A stretch of DNA of 64,000 nt, from the NCBI GenBank assembly GCA_019454225.1, contig CP075370.1, positions 796,001-860,000 on the forward strand, read 5' to 3'. The notes beneath the pieces were generated by a model. The model made no database searches. It had not been told where the DNA came from and worked only from the letters and a program-made list of their open reading frames with translations. This stretch comes from Paracoccaceae bacterium (GTDB taxonomy: Bacteria; Pseudomonadota; Alphaproteobacteria; Rhodobacterales; Rhodobacteraceae). This document shows, piece by piece, positions 52,416 through 61,109 of this stretch (positions are counted from its first letter, which is position 1; each line of letters opens with the position of its first letter). Both the position numbers and the translations under genes were made by a program.

Positions 52416-54956
52416 ATGCGCATCTGGCTGACATGTCTTGCGATTGTGGTCGCTGCGGCGCTGGGCACCCTGCCGTTGCGGGCATCCGACGACCCGCTGG
52501 CCGGGATGGATGCGGCGCTGCTGGCGTCGGCACGCGCGGGCGATCCGCAGGCGGCGATGGATCTGGCCAATGCCCTGATCGCGCAATGGGAAGAACCCCG
52601 GCTGCGCGCGGCGCTGCCGTTCTTCGAGGATGCGCAGACCGGATTTCTGCGACGCGACGGCCCGGGCACCGATGCCGGGATCGCGGCGTTGATGGTCGGC
52701 CGGGTGATGAACGGCCTCAGCGAGTATCAGGGTGCGCTGCGGCAGGCGGATGCCGCAGGCGCGATCTTTGCCCAGCTGCCGCGTGATGCCTGGGTTGCCC
52801 GTCTGTCGGGCATCGCACTGGAAGACCGCGCGAGCGCGCTTCAGAACCTGTCGCGCTATCCCGAGGCGCTGGCAGCGGCGGCCGCCGCGCGCGAGGTCTA
52901 TTCCGCCATGGACCCGCCCGACGAAGGCGGTATCGCCAGCACCTGGTGGAACGAGGGGATGAGCCGCGAAAGCACCGGCGCCTTTGCCGAGGCCCTGTCG
53001 GCCTATGCCCATGCCATCGAGTACCACGCCCGCACCGAGGGCGAGGACAGCCTGTCGGTGGGCTATCTTTCGACCAACATCGGCTGGGTCTATACCCGCA
53101 TGAAGGACTATCCGCGCGCCCGGGCCTGGCAGGAACGCGCGCTGGCGATCATCGAACCCGCGCACGGCACCTATCACGAGAACACGACCAAGCTGCGGAT
53201 CAACATCGGACTTGTCGCCCTGGAAGAGGGCAATGCGGACGAAGCGATCGGCTGGGCGATGAAGGCGCTGCCCTTCATCGCGGCGAACCGCCGGCAGATG
53301 CTGTCGGACCAGCGGTGGAACTTCGAACTGCTCAGCCGCGCCTTTGCGATGAAGGGCCAGGTCGAGCGCGCGATCTTCTTCGGCAAGATGGCGGTCAACG
53401 CGCAGCAGGAAATCCGCGCGACCAACACCATCGCCGGCGCGCAGGACATGGCGGCAAGCCAGGCCGAATGGCGGCGCCTCTACCAGTCACTTGCCGACCT
53501 TCTGATCGCACAGGGGCGCATCTCGGAAGCGCAGGCCGTCCTGAACATGGAGAAGGAGGAGGAGGTCTTCGAGTTCCTGCGCCGTGACGCGGGTGACGGG
53601 CTGGCACAGACGCGGGCGATCCTGACGGACGCCGAGCTGGACGAGGAGGCGCGTCTGGAAGCGCTGTCGACGGTGCCTGTCGCGGCCGAGCGTGAACTGC
53701 GCGCGATCATGGCCAAGATCGACGCTGGCACCGCGACCGAGGCCGAGGAGGATCAGGCCTTCGTCCTGCAGGAGGCGCTGCAGGCGGCTGCGGACCGGTT
53801 CGACGCCGATGTCGAGGCGTTCCTGGCCGAGCTTCCCGACGCCGAACGGCCCGCCATGCAGGTGCAGTTCGATGCGGTCGGCAGCTATCAGGCCGTTCTG
53901 GAAACGCTGGACCGCCCCACGGCGATCCTGCAGGTGGCGGCGCTGGACGAGGCCACCCACCTGTTCCTGACCTTGCCAGGGTTGACCCTGCACCGGCAGG
54001 TGCCGGTGGCCCGCGCCGATCTGGCGCGGCAGGTGCTGGAGGCGTTGCAGGCGATCGAGTCCGTGTCGCCAGATGTCGATGCGCAGTTGCAGGCGCTCTA
54101 TCAGGTGGTGTTTGCCCCCGTCGCCCCGGACCTGACGGCGGCGGGCATCGAGGTGGTGATGCTGAACCTCGACGGCTTCCTGCGCTATGTGCCCTTTGCC
54201 GCCCTGCACGACGGGACAGGCTATCTGATCGAACGGCATGCGCTGGCCATCTACACGCCCGCGGTCCCGACACAGTTCGCGGCGGCGCCCCGCAGCCCCG
54301 ATTCGACGGCGGGTTTCGGCGTGACGGCGGCGCATCCGGGGTTTTCGCCGCTGCCCGGGGTTCGGGCCGAACTGGCGGCCATCTTCGGTGAGGTGCTTGC
54401 GGGCGAGACCGTGCTGGATGCGGGCTTTGACGAACGCGCACTGCGCCGAAGCCTGCTGCGCAAGCCCGCGATCCTGCACATCGCCAGCCATTTCAACCTG
54501 ATGCCCGGACGGGAGGATGACAGCTTCCTGCTGCTCGGTGACGGAAGCCACCTGCCGCTGTCGCGAATCCGCAGCACCCGTGCGTTGCGCTTCCAGGGGG
54601 TTGACCTGCTGACTCTGTCCGCCTGCCAGACGGCGCGGGGCGGCGACGGGTCGGAAATCGACGGGTTCGCGGCGACGGCGCAGTTGAACGGGGCGGGGGC
54701 GGTGATGGCCTCGCTCTGGCCGGTGTCGGATGCGGCGACACCTGCACTGATGCGTGACTTCTATGCGGGGCTGATGGAGGGCGGGCTCGACAAGGCCGAG
54801 GCGCTGCGGCAGGCGCAGATCGCGATGCTGCGGGGCGGTGGTGCGGGCGAAGGGACGACCCGGGCCGCCGAGGCGCTGGATGCACCCGAGGCCCCGCAGG
54901 GCTTTGCCCATCCCTATTTCTGGTCTGCGTTCGTGCTGATGGGCAACTGGCTGTAA
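52416..54956 (+). CDS. TPR-CHAT (caspase-like) protein with signal peptide
   Basis: An 846-residue protein. Residues 1-24 are a signal peptide (MRIWLTCLAIVVAAALGTLP, cleavage near LRA-SDD). Helical TPR-like repeats occupy about 60-420 (FAEALSAYAHAIEYHARTEG, DYPRARAWQERALAI). A helical linker follows, and the CHAT domain covers about 560-846 with the catalytic dyad His692 (ILHIASHF) and Cys737 (LTLSACQT). It ends HPYFWSAFVLMGNWL, typical of CHAT proteins. The signal peptide points to a periplasmic or envelope protease, unlike the cytoplasmic gasdermin- or CRISPR-linked CHATs. Its 3' end overlaps the convergent MmyB regulator gene by 43 bp. Substrate unknown. Confidence 0.85.
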   Translation: MRIWLTCLAIVVAAALGTLPLRASDDPLAGMDAALLASARAGDPQAAMDLANALIAQWEEPRLRAALPFFEDAQTGFLRRDGPGTDAGIAALMVGRVMNGLSEYQGALRQADAAGAIFAQLPRDAWVARLSGIALEDRASALQNLSRYPEALAAAAAAREVYSAMDPPDEGGIASTWWNEGMSRESTGAFAEALSAYAHAIEYHARTEGEDSLSVGYLSTNIGWVYTRMKDYPRARAWQERALAIIEPAHGTYHENTTKLRINIGLVALEEGNADEAIGWAMKALPFIAANRRQMLSDQRWNFELLSRAFAMKGQVERAIFFGKMAVNAQQEIRATNTIAGAQDMAASQAEWRRLYQSLADLLIAQGRISEAQAVLNMEKEEEVFEFLRRDAGDGLAQTRAILTDAELDEEARLEALSTVPVAAERELRAIMAKIDAGTATEAEEDQAFVLQEALQAAADRFDADVEAFLAELPDAERPAMQVQFDAVGSYQAVLETLDRPTAILQVAALDEATHLFLTLPGLTLHRQVPVARADLARQVLEALQAIESVSPDVDAQLQALYQVVFAPVAPDLTAAGIEVVMLNLDGFLRYVPFAALHDGTGYLIERHALAIYTPAVPTQFAAAPRSPDSTAGFGVTAAHPGFSPLPGVRAELAAIFGEVLAGETVLDAGFDERALRRSLLRKPAILHIASHFNLMPGREDDSFLLLGDGSHLPLSRIRSTRALRFQGVDLLTLSACQTARGGDGSEIDGFAATAQLNGAGAVMASLWPVSDAATPALMRDFYAGLMEGGLDKAEALRQAQIAMLRGGGAGEGTTRAAEALDAPEAPQGFAHPYFWSAFVLMGNWL

Positions 54957-55756
54957 ACGCGCGCCATGGCGGCCTCGGTTGCTGAATCGGCGGGCAGGAA
55001 GCTTTCGATGGCCAGTTCCGACAGCCCGACGTCCAGCGGTGCGCCAAACACGGTGGTTGTCGTGATGAAGGACAGCGGACCTAGTTGACTGTCGAGCACA
55101 AGCGGCACGAACAGCGCGTCCGGACGGGCCTGCGGCAACCGGCCGTGTGGGGCAGGCGGCGGCACCGGATAGCGCGCAAGCTCGTCGCGCAGCCCCGACA
55201 GCACCGCATCGCCCGAGGCGTCGATCTGGCGATCCAGACGGTGCAGGACATGGTCGCGCCAGTCGCGCAGGTTGCGAATGCGGGGCGCCAGGCCATCCGG
55301 ATGCAGGCTGAGCCGAAGCGCATTGATGGGGGCGGCCAGCAGCGCGTTCGCCACACCGCCCATCAGCCAGCGGGCCGCATCGTTGGCGGCAAGGATGTTC
55401 CAGTGGCGGTCCACCGCGATACCGGGATTGGGGGCCTGAATGGCCACGATCCGGTCGACCATGCGCATCGCCTCGGCCATGGCCCTGTGCTGGTCGCTGA
55501 ATTCAGGGAACACGGGTGCATGGCCGGCGGCCAGCAGCAGGTCGTTGCGCGCGCGCAGCGGCAGGTCCATCGCGTCGGCCAGTCGCAGTGCCATGTCGCG
55601 GCTTGCCCGCGCGCGGCCCTGCTCGACACAGCTCAGGTGCCGCTGGCTGACGCCCGCGTCGCAGGCGAGCGCAAGCTGGCTTAGCCGGCGGCGCCCGCGC
55701 CAGAGGCGCAGGATGTCTCCGAACGAGGGTGGGGCGGGTGGCCTTGGGTGTGACAT
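54914..55756 (-). CDS. XRE regulator with MmyB-like ligand domain
   Basis: A 280-residue protein. The N-terminal helix-turn-helix (FGDILRLWRGRRRLSQLALACDAGVSQRHLSCVEQGRA, in parts) is followed by an MmyB/PAS-like domain (IVAIQAPNPGIAVDRHWNIL, AANDAARWLMGGV, ALRLSLHPDGLAPRIRN). This class represses genes next to it, often responding to fatty acids or small hydrophobic ligands. A perfect palindrome lies 35 bp upstream of the start. The gene converges on, and overlaps by 43 bp, the CHAT gene. Confidence 0.9.
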   Translation of the reverse strand: MSHPRPPAPPSFGDILRLWRGRRRLSQLALACDAGVSQRHLSCVEQGRARASRDMALRLADAMDLPLRARNDLLLAAGHAPVFPEFSDQHRAMAEAMRMVDRIVAIQAPNPGIAVDRHWNILAANDAARWLMGGVANALLAAPINALRLSLHPDGLAPRIRNLRDWRDHVLHRLDRQIDASGDAVLSGLRDELARYPVPPPAPHGRLPQARPDALFVPLVLDSQLGPLSFITTTTVFGAPLDVGLSELAIESFLPADSATEAAMARVYSQLPISTNADQK

Positions 55757-55790
55757 GGCCGAAGCATGGCCTTGGCCCTGCGCCGGTTCA

Positions 55791-55807
55791 ATGACCTCTC
55801 AGGTCAT
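55791..55807. promoter_or_regulatory. Perfect palindromic operator for the MmyB-type regulator
   Basis: ATGACCT-CTC-AGGTCAT has 7-bp perfect arms around a 3-bp spacer. It lies in the 114-bp divergent region between the XRE/MmyB gene and the four-helix membrane gene, 35 bp from the former start and 64 bp from the latter. Position and symmetry suit binding by the dimeric regulator with control of both genes. Confidence 0.7.
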
Positions 55808-55870
55808 CGACGGGCGGCGGCGGCGCTTGGCACGATCGCCGCATGACATCACATCGAAAGGAGACCTGCG

Positions 55871-56263
55871 ATGACCGATAGTGCCATGATTGCCGCCCCC
55901 GGGCCCAGGCTGCGCCGCATCCTCTGGATCGACTGCGCCGCCTGCCTGGGCAGCGGGGTGCTCTTGCTGCTGGCCGCCGGGCAGCTTTCCGCAATCACTG
56001 GCCTGCCGCGGGGGCTTCTCTTGGCCGCCGGGCTGATGCTGCTTCCCGTAGCGGCCTTCATGGCGGCCACGGCCGTCGGGCGGCTGGGGGCGGGCTGGCC
56101 GGCGAAGGTCATCATCCTGGGCAATGTCGCCTGGGTGGTCGCCAGCATCGCCGTTGCCCTGGGAATCGGCAGTCTGACCCCTACCGTCGTCGGGGTGGTG
56201 CTCGTGCTGGCGCAGGCGGCCGTCGTGTTGTTCCTTGCGGCGATCGAGGCGCGGGCGCGCTGA
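55871..56263 (+). CDS. Four-helix membrane protein, likely MmyB-regulator target
   Basis: A 130-residue protein with four hydrophobic segments at about 18-37, 44-68, 78-98 and 103-123 (LLLAAGLMLLPVAAFMAATA, VIILGNVAWVVASIAVALGI and others) and short charged ends. GGAG precedes the ATG. I do not recognise a family beyond a resemblance to small uncharacterised integral membrane proteins. Divergent placement from the XRE/MmyB gene with the palindrome between suggests it is repressed by that protein. Confidence 0.72.
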   Translation: MTDSAMIAAPGPRLRRILWIDCAACLGSGVLLLLAAGQLSAITGLPRGLLLAAGLMLLPVAAFMAATAVGRLGAGWPAKVIILGNVAWVVASIAVALGIGSLTPTVVGVVLVLAQAAVVLFLAAIEARAR

Positions 56264-56273
56264 GTCATCGGGC

Positions 56274-57275
56274 TCAGCGCAGACGGGCCACCACATAGTC
56301 CGCCAGATCGTCCAGCATTGCCCGGATCGGGTGTTCCGGCAGCACGGCCAATGCCGCTCGCGCCCGATCCGACCACATCAGGGCATCGGTCCGCGCGGCC
56401 TCCATGGCCCCGTGGCGGGCCATGATCGCGCGGGCCTGTTCCAGATCGCCGTCGCGCTGATCGCCCTTTTCGATCACCCGCTGCCAGAAGGCACGGTCTT
56501 CGCCGGTTGCGCGGGCCACCGCCTTGATGACGGGCAGTGTGACCTTGCGCTCGCGGAAATCATCGCCGGTGTTCTTGCCGATCGCGGTGTCCGATCCACC
56601 GTAGTCAAGAAGGTCGTCGGCAATCTGGAACGCGATGCCGAGGGCATCGCCATAGGTGAACAGCGCGCGAACCTGCGGCTCGGATGCTCCGGCGATCACG
56701 CCGCCGACCTCGGTCGCGGCCGAGAACAGGGCGGCGGTCTTGCCGCGCACGACCTGCAGATAGATGTCCTCGGTGGTGGCAAGGTTCTGCGCCGCCGTCA
56801 GCTGAAGCACCTCGCCCTCGGCGATGGTTGCCGAGGCGTTGGCCAGGATATCAAGAACCCGCAGGCTGCCGGTCTCGATCATCAGCTGGAACGAGCGTGC
56901 GAACAGGTAGTCGCCCACCAGGACCGACGACTTGTTGTCCCACAGCAGGTTGGCCGTTGGCCGCCCCCGCCGCCGCGTGCTTTCGTCCACCACGTCGTCA
57001 TGCAGCAGTGTCGCGGTGTGAATGAACTCCACCGTTGCGGCCAGGCGGATGTGATGGTCTCCGTCGTAGCCGCACATCCGCGCCGCTGCCAGCGTCAGCA
57101 GCGGGCGCAGCCGCTTGCCGCCCGCCTCGACAAGATGCGCTGTCACCTCGGGAATGCGCGGGGCGTGGCGGCTGGCCATGCGGTCGCGGATCAGCCGCGT
57201 GACCGCGTCCATGTCACCGGCCAGGTGCGCCGCCAACTGGTCGTGTGGCTTGCTTGCAGGCTGGTCGAGACCCAT
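56274..57275 (-). CDS. ispB: Long-chain polyprenyl diphosphate synthase
   Basis: A 333-residue trans-prenyltransferase. It has the first aspartate-rich motif LLHDDVVDES, GGKRLRPLLTLAAA, NLLWDNKSSVLVGDYLFARSF (in parts) and the second motif FQIADDLLDYGG. It extends farnesyl diphosphate with isopentenyl units; the small residues before the first motif and the length fit octaprenyl/decaprenyl synthases that make the ubiquinone tail. The start MGLDQPASKPHDQ was chosen because the upstream frame has no family similarity. Confidence 0.92.
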   Translation of the reverse strand: MGLDQPASKPHDQLAAHLAGDMDAVTRLIRDRMASRHAPRIPEVTAHLVEAGGKRLRPLLTLAAARMCGYDGDHHIRLAATVEFIHTATLLHDDVVDESTRRRGRPTANLLWDNKSSVLVGDYLFARSFQLMIETGSLRVLDILANASATIAEGEVLQLTAAQNLATTEDIYLQVVRGKTAALFSAATEVGGVIAGASEPQVRALFTYGDALGIAFQIADDLLDYGGSDTAIGKNTGDDFRERKVTLPVIKAVARATGEDRAFWQRVIEKGDQRDGDLEQARAIMARHGAMEAARTDALMWSDRARAALAVLPEHPIRAMLDDLADYVVARLR

Positions 57276-57332
57276 GACGTTCCCCCCGAAGGACCGCTCG
57301 ACAGCCGGGCCGCGGCCCCCTATCTCGTCGGT

Positions 57333-57548
57333 ATGAAAGAGCTTCTGCGCACTACCGATCCGACCGTCATCGCCTGGGCCAGCGCGCTTCTGTCCGGCGA
57401 GGATATAGAGACCTTCGCGCTGGACGTCCACATGAGCATCCTCGAGGGCGGGGTCGGCGCCTTCCCGCGCCGCCTGATGGTACGGGACGAGGATTTCTTT
57501 GTCGCCCGCGCGGTCATGGCCGACAACGGCATCCCGACCGGCCTATGA
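57333..57548 (+). CDS. DUF2007 (putative signal-transducing) protein
   Basis: A 71-residue protein: MKELLRTTDPTVIAWASALL, SGEDIETFALDVHMSILEGG (in parts) and RRLMVRDEDFFVARAVMADN. This matches the DUF2007 ferredoxin-like fold in length and pattern. Function unknown. It is divergent from ispB and its stop overlaps the methyltransferase start by 4 bp, so they are cotranscribed. Confidence 0.82.
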   Translation: MKELLRTTDPTVIAWASALLSGEDIETFALDVHMSILEGGVGAFPRRLMVRDEDFFVARAVMADNGIPTGL

Positions 57549-58330
57549 CCGGCGCGGCACCCCAGGGGCACGGGCTGGGGCCTCTGACGGATGACGCGTT
57601 TCTCTGCGGGCGGCTTCGGCTGTGGCAGCCGGCGACCGGATACCGTGCGGCGACCGACCCGGTGCTGCTTGCGGCCGCCTGCGCCGCAGAGCCGGGCCAG
57701 GCGGTTCTCGACCTGGGCTGCGGGGCGGGTGCGGCGGCACTGTGCCTGGGCATCCGGGTGCCGGACCTGCGGCTGGTCGGGGTCGAGGTGCAGCCGGGCT
57801 ACGCGGTGCTTGCGCGGGCCAATGCCGCGCGAAACGGAATAGCGATGCAGGTCGAGACAGGAGATGTCGCCGCTCTGCCACCTGCGGTGCGCCGCGATTT
57901 CGACCATGTCATCGCCAACCCGCCGTACTATGCCCCCGGCGCGGGCTCGCCGGCGGCCGACCTGGGCCGCGAGATGGCGCTGCGCGAGGAGACACCCCTT
58001 GCCGTCTGGATCGCCACGGCCGCCCGGCGACTTCGGCCCGGCGGATGGATGACGATGATCGTCGGTGCGGATCGGACGCCTGCCGCCCTGGCGGCGATCG
58101 AAGGCGACGGGCGCCTTGGGTCGGCCGTTCTGCTGCCACTGGCCCCGCGCGAGGGGCGGGGTGCGGTGCGGGTGATCCTGCGCGCACGCAAGGGCGGGCG
58201 GGCCGCGTTCCGCCTTCTGGCGCCCCTGATCCTGCACGCGGGCGAGGCGCATCAGGGCGACCGCGAACACTATACCGATGAAGCGCGCGGCGTTCTGCGC
58301 GATGGTGCGGCGATCCGCCGGTTCGGTTGA
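57545..58330 (+). CDS. TrmN6-like tRNA/N6-adenine methyltransferase
   Basis: A 261-residue SAM-dependent methyltransferase. Motif I is VLDLGCGAGAAALCLG; the catalytic N6-adenine signature is VIANPPYY, and the substrate-side TDAFLCGRLRLWQPATGYRA-type start fits YfiC/TrmN6. The E. coli homologue methylates A37 of tRNA1-Val. Length is close to that family. The ATG at 57545 overlaps the DUF2007 stop. Confidence 0.82.
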   Translation: MTGAAPQGHGLGPLTDDAFLCGRLRLWQPATGYRAATDPVLLAAACAAEPGQAVLDLGCGAGAAALCLGIRVPDLRLVGVEVQPGYAVLARANAARNGIAMQVETGDVAALPPAVRRDFDHVIANPPYYAPGAGSPAADLGREMALREETPLAVWIATAARRLRPGGWMTMIVGADRTPAALAAIEGDGRLGSAVLLPLAPREGRGAVRVILRARKGGRAAFRLLAPLILHAGEAHQGDREHYTDEARGVLRDGAAIRRFG

Positions 58331-58421
58331 ATTCGACGCGATCAACCTCCGGTTTGGCGTGACACGACTCGGGCTCTGTGATCCACTCGTCATATGGCTT
58401 TCACATCAGAGGAGGACACGC

Positions 58422-58589
58422 ATGACCATCGCTTCGCACCTGCAGGAACTGCGCCGCAAGCATGAATCTCTCTCCGAACTGGTTGAAAAGGAACAGAAAG
58501 CACCCGCGTCGGATGCCTTGCGTATCGCAGAGATGAAGAAGCAGAAGCTGAAGCTGAAGGAAGAGATCGCCCGCCTGTCGCAGCACTGA
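58422..58589 (+). CDS. DUF465 (YdcH-like) protein
   Basis: A 55-residue helical protein: MTIASHLQELRRKHESLSEL, VEKEQKAPASDALRIAEMKK and QKLKLKEEIARLSQH. This is the DUF465 antiparallel helical-hairpin pattern. AGAGGAGGACACGC supplies a strong ribosome-binding site. Function unknown. It is convergent with the EamA gene. Confidence 0.88.
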   Translation: MTIASHLQELRRKHESLSELVEKEQKAPASDALRIAEMKKQKLKLKEEIARLSQH

Positions 58590-58632
58590 ACCCTGCCGCC
58601 TGCGCGATTTTGACGTCCGTCGCGGGGGGCGG

Positions 58633-59502
58633 CTATCGCCCGCCGCGCGCGGCCAGAAGCGCGCCACCCGCGATCAGCGCGGCGGCGACAGCCAGGGTTG
58701 GCGTCGCATCGGCGCGCCCGGCCGCGACGAGCGCCAGGGTTGACAGGACCGGCGCCGCGTAAGAGGCGACACCCAGCATCTGGATGTCGCCTTTTTTCAT
58801 GCCCACGTCCCAGGTGAAGAAGGCAAGCCCGACCGGCCCGAGGCCCAGACCCACCACTGCCGCCCATCCGGCCCCGCCGTCCGGCCATGCCGGTGTCTCT
58901 GCCAGCAGGTGAACCACCGCCGACAGCGCGGCCGTCGCCAGGCAGAACACCGCCACGCTTTCGGTGGGCACCCTGCCGAACCGGCGCGAAACCACCGAAT
59001 AGACCGCCCATGTCAGCGCGCAAAGGAATGCCAGCGCCAGCCCCGGCGCCGCGCCCGCCGTGAAGTCGGCGCCCCCGCGCAGCACCAGCAGCGCGGCACC
59101 TCCGAAAGCCAGCAGCGCGCCGGCCAGATGCGCGGGCCGCAACCGCTCGCCAGGCAGCAGGCCGGACAGCAGGACGATCAGCAGCGGCCAGAGATAGGCG
59201 ATGAGCCCGGCCTCGGCAGGCGGCGCCAGCCGAAGCGCCGAGAAATACAGCGCATGGTATCCGAACAGCCCCAGCGTGCCGAACGCATAGACCGGCCACG
59301 GCACCTGCCGCAGCACGCCGAACCCCGCCCCAAGCGCCACCCAGACCAGCCCGACCGCCCCCCCGACTGCGAAGGTCAGCGCGTTCAGCAGGAACGGTGG
59401 AACCGGCGCCGTCGCAACCGTCATCAGGGCCAGAAGCGACCACATCAGCACGGCGGAAAAGCCGATGATCGTGGCGCGGCGTCGGTTGTCGGGATGTGTC
59501 AT
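58633..59502 (-). CDS. EamA-family (DMT) transporter, YddG-like
   Basis: A 289-residue ten-helix membrane protein with two EamA halves. It begins MTHPDNRRRATIIGFSAVLM and has LFGYHALYFSALRLAPPAEAGLIAYLWPLLIVLLSGLLPGERL (in parts) and, in the second half, GLGLGPVGLAFFTWDVGMKKGDIQMLGVASY. The FTWDVGMKKGDIQ stretch resembles aromatic amino-acid exporters such as YddG. The start at 59502 is preferred to an in-frame GTG/ATG 15 residues upstream. Substrate inferred only from resemblance. Confidence 0.83.
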   Translation of the reverse strand: MTHPDNRRRATIIGFSAVLMWSLLALMTVATAPVPPFLLNALTFAVGGAVGLVWVALGAGFGVLRQVPWPVYAFGTLGLFGYHALYFSALRLAPPAEAGLIAYLWPLLIVLLSGLLPGERLRPAHLAGALLAFGGAALLVLRGGADFTAGAAPGLALAFLCALTWAVYSVVSRRFGRVPTESVAVFCLATAALSAVVHLLAETPAWPDGGAGWAAVVGLGLGPVGLAFFTWDVGMKKGDIQMLGVASYAAPVLSTLALVAAGRADATPTLAVAAALIAGGALLAARGGR

Positions 59503-59556
59503 TCGCACCTCGGCGACGTTCCTGCCCCGCCCTGCGCCGGACCACAAGGGCCCGCC

Positions 59557-60135
59557 TCAGCCCATCTTCGCCACGACCTCGTGGCGGTGGCAGGTGACAA
59601 GGTGATCGTTCACCAGGCCGGCCGCCTGCATGAAGGCATAGACGATGGTCGGTCCGCAGAATGCGAACCCCTCGGCCTTCAGGGCCCTGGAAAGGGCCTG
59701 CGCGGCCGGCGTGACGGCGGGCACCTCGTTCATCGCCGCCCGGTCGCCCTGAACCGCGCGGCCATCGACAAAGGACCAGACAAAGGGGGCAAAGCCGCCC
59801 CGTTCCTGCAGACGCAGCCAGGCCCGGGCCGAGGCGAACGTGCCCTCGATCTTGCCGCGATGTCGCACAATGCCGGAATCCGACAGCAGGCGCTGCGTGT
59901 CTGCCTCGCCCCAATCCGCCAGCACATGTGGGACGAACCCCGCAAAGGCGCGGCGGAAATTCTCGCGCTTCCGCAGGATGGTGATCCAGGACAGCCCGGC
60001 CTGAAACCCCTCGAGCACCAGGATTTCCCACAGGACGCGCGGATCGCGCTGCGGCACGCCCCATTCGGTATCATGATAGGCCACATACAAGGGATCTTCG
60101 CCGCACCATGGGCAGCGTGGGGTGGGCTCGGGCAT
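59557..60135 (-). CDS. tag: DNA-3-methyladenine glycosylase I
   Basis: A 192-residue base-excision enzyme: CPWCGEDPLYVAYHDTEWGVP (in parts, with the zinc-site Cys and His), DPRVLWEILVLEGFQAGLSW (catalytic Glu), FCGPTIVYAFMQAAGLVNDH and LVTCHRH (zinc Cys/His). It removes 3-methyladenine from alkylated DNA. Length matches E. coli Tag. The upstream 124-bp region contains AT-rich sequence likely holding promoters for tag and the divergent EAL gene. Confidence 0.95.
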   Translation of the reverse strand: MPEPTPRCPWCGEDPLYVAYHDTEWGVPQRDPRVLWEILVLEGFQAGLSWITILRKRENFRRAFAGFVPHVLADWGEADTQRLLSDSGIVRHRGKIEGTFASARAWLRLQERGGFAPFVWSFVDGRAVQGDRAAMNEVPAVTPAAQALSRALKAEGFAFCGPTIVYAFMQAAGLVNDHLVTCHRHEVVAKMG

Positions 60136-60259
60136 CGCGCGTCCTCGGAACAAGTTCGGTAAAACTGGAACAAACTGAGAAAATTTACCAGCCGTTTACT
60201 GCCGTTCGGCAAGGCTGGCGAGGTGCGGGGACCTGCCCCGACAACGGCGGAGGGATGCG

Positions 60260-61102
60260 ATGCGGGGCGACAGGCGCAGGCCACTGGCGGACATGACGCG
60301 CGATGAGGCGAGCCCGCTTGCCGCCGCCATTGCCGAACAGGACAGGCAGACCATCGCCATGGTGCGGGATGCGCTGGATGAGGGGCGACTGTGCCTCGCC
60401 TATCAACCCGTGGTGATGGGCGCGGAACCTGATCGCGTGGCGTTTCACGAGGGCCTGATCCGCGTCCTTGACCCGACGGGCCGGGTGATTCCCGCGCGGG
60501 AATTCATCGGTGCGGTCGAGGCGACCGAGATCGGGCGCCAGATCGATTGCTCGGCGCTCGACATGGGTCTTGCGGCGCTGGCCGCGCATCCGCACTTGCG
60601 TCTGGCGGTGAACATGTCGGCGCGGTCGATCGGCTATCCCCGCTGGATGCGTGTGCTCCGGCGCGGTCTGTCGGCGGACCCGACGGTTGCCGAGCGGCTC
60701 ATCCTGGAGATCACCGAAAGCTCGGCCATGCTGGTGCCGGAAATCGTGACCGCCTTCATGGATGACCTTCAGGCGACCGGGGTGGCCTTTGCGCTCGACG
60801 ATTTCGGGTCGGGCTACACGTCGTTCCGGTATCTGCGCGATTTCTTCTTCGACATCCTGAAGATCGACGGCCAGTTCACCAGCGGCATCGCGCGCGATGC
60901 CGACAACCAGGCGCTGACGCGGGCGCTGATGTCGGTGGGGCGGCATTTCGACATGGTCACGGTCGCCGAGGCCGTGGAGACGCCAGAGGACGCCGCCTGG
61001 CTTCAGGCTGAGGGGATCGGCGCGATGCAGGGCTATCTTTTCGGCGCGCCCACCGTGCGCCCGGCCTGGGCCGAGGATCAGGCCCGCCGACGCCGGGCCT
61101 GA
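60260..61102 (+). CDS. Stand-alone EAL-domain c-di-GMP phosphodiesterase
   Basis: A 280-residue protein that is essentially one EAL domain. The signature Glu is in FHEGLIRVL (EGL variant). Other catalytic landmarks are present: VNMSARS (Asn), LEITES (Glu), ALDDFGSGYTSFRYL (DDFG), LKIDGQF (Lys), AEAVET (Glu) and MQGYLFG (Gln). It should therefore hydrolyse cyclic di-GMP. No sensor, GGDEF domain or membrane helix precedes it. The ATG at 60260 follows GGAGGG; one at 60255 is out of frame. A link with the adhesin locus 46 kb away is speculative. Confidence 0.88.
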   Translation: MRGDRRRPLADMTRDEASPLAAAIAEQDRQTIAMVRDALDEGRLCLAYQPVVMGAEPDRVAFHEGLIRVLDPTGRVIPAREFIGAVEATEIGRQIDCSALDMGLAALAAHPHLRLAVNMSARSIGYPRWMRVLRRGLSADPTVAERLILEITESSAMLVPEIVTAFMDDLQATGVAFALDDFGSGYTSFRYLRDFFFDILKIDGQFTSGIARDADNQALTRALMSVGRHFDMVTVAEAVETPEDAAWLQAEGIGAMQGYLFGAPTVRPAWAEDQARRRRA

Positions 61103-61109
61103 CCACGGG

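Noticed and set aside
60145..60178. GAAC/GTTC elements upstream of tag as an SOS (LexA) box
   Set aside because: Spacing does not fit the alphaproteobacterial GTTC-N7-GTTC box: the GAAC pairs are 16 bp apart and GTTC/GAAC 10 bp apart.
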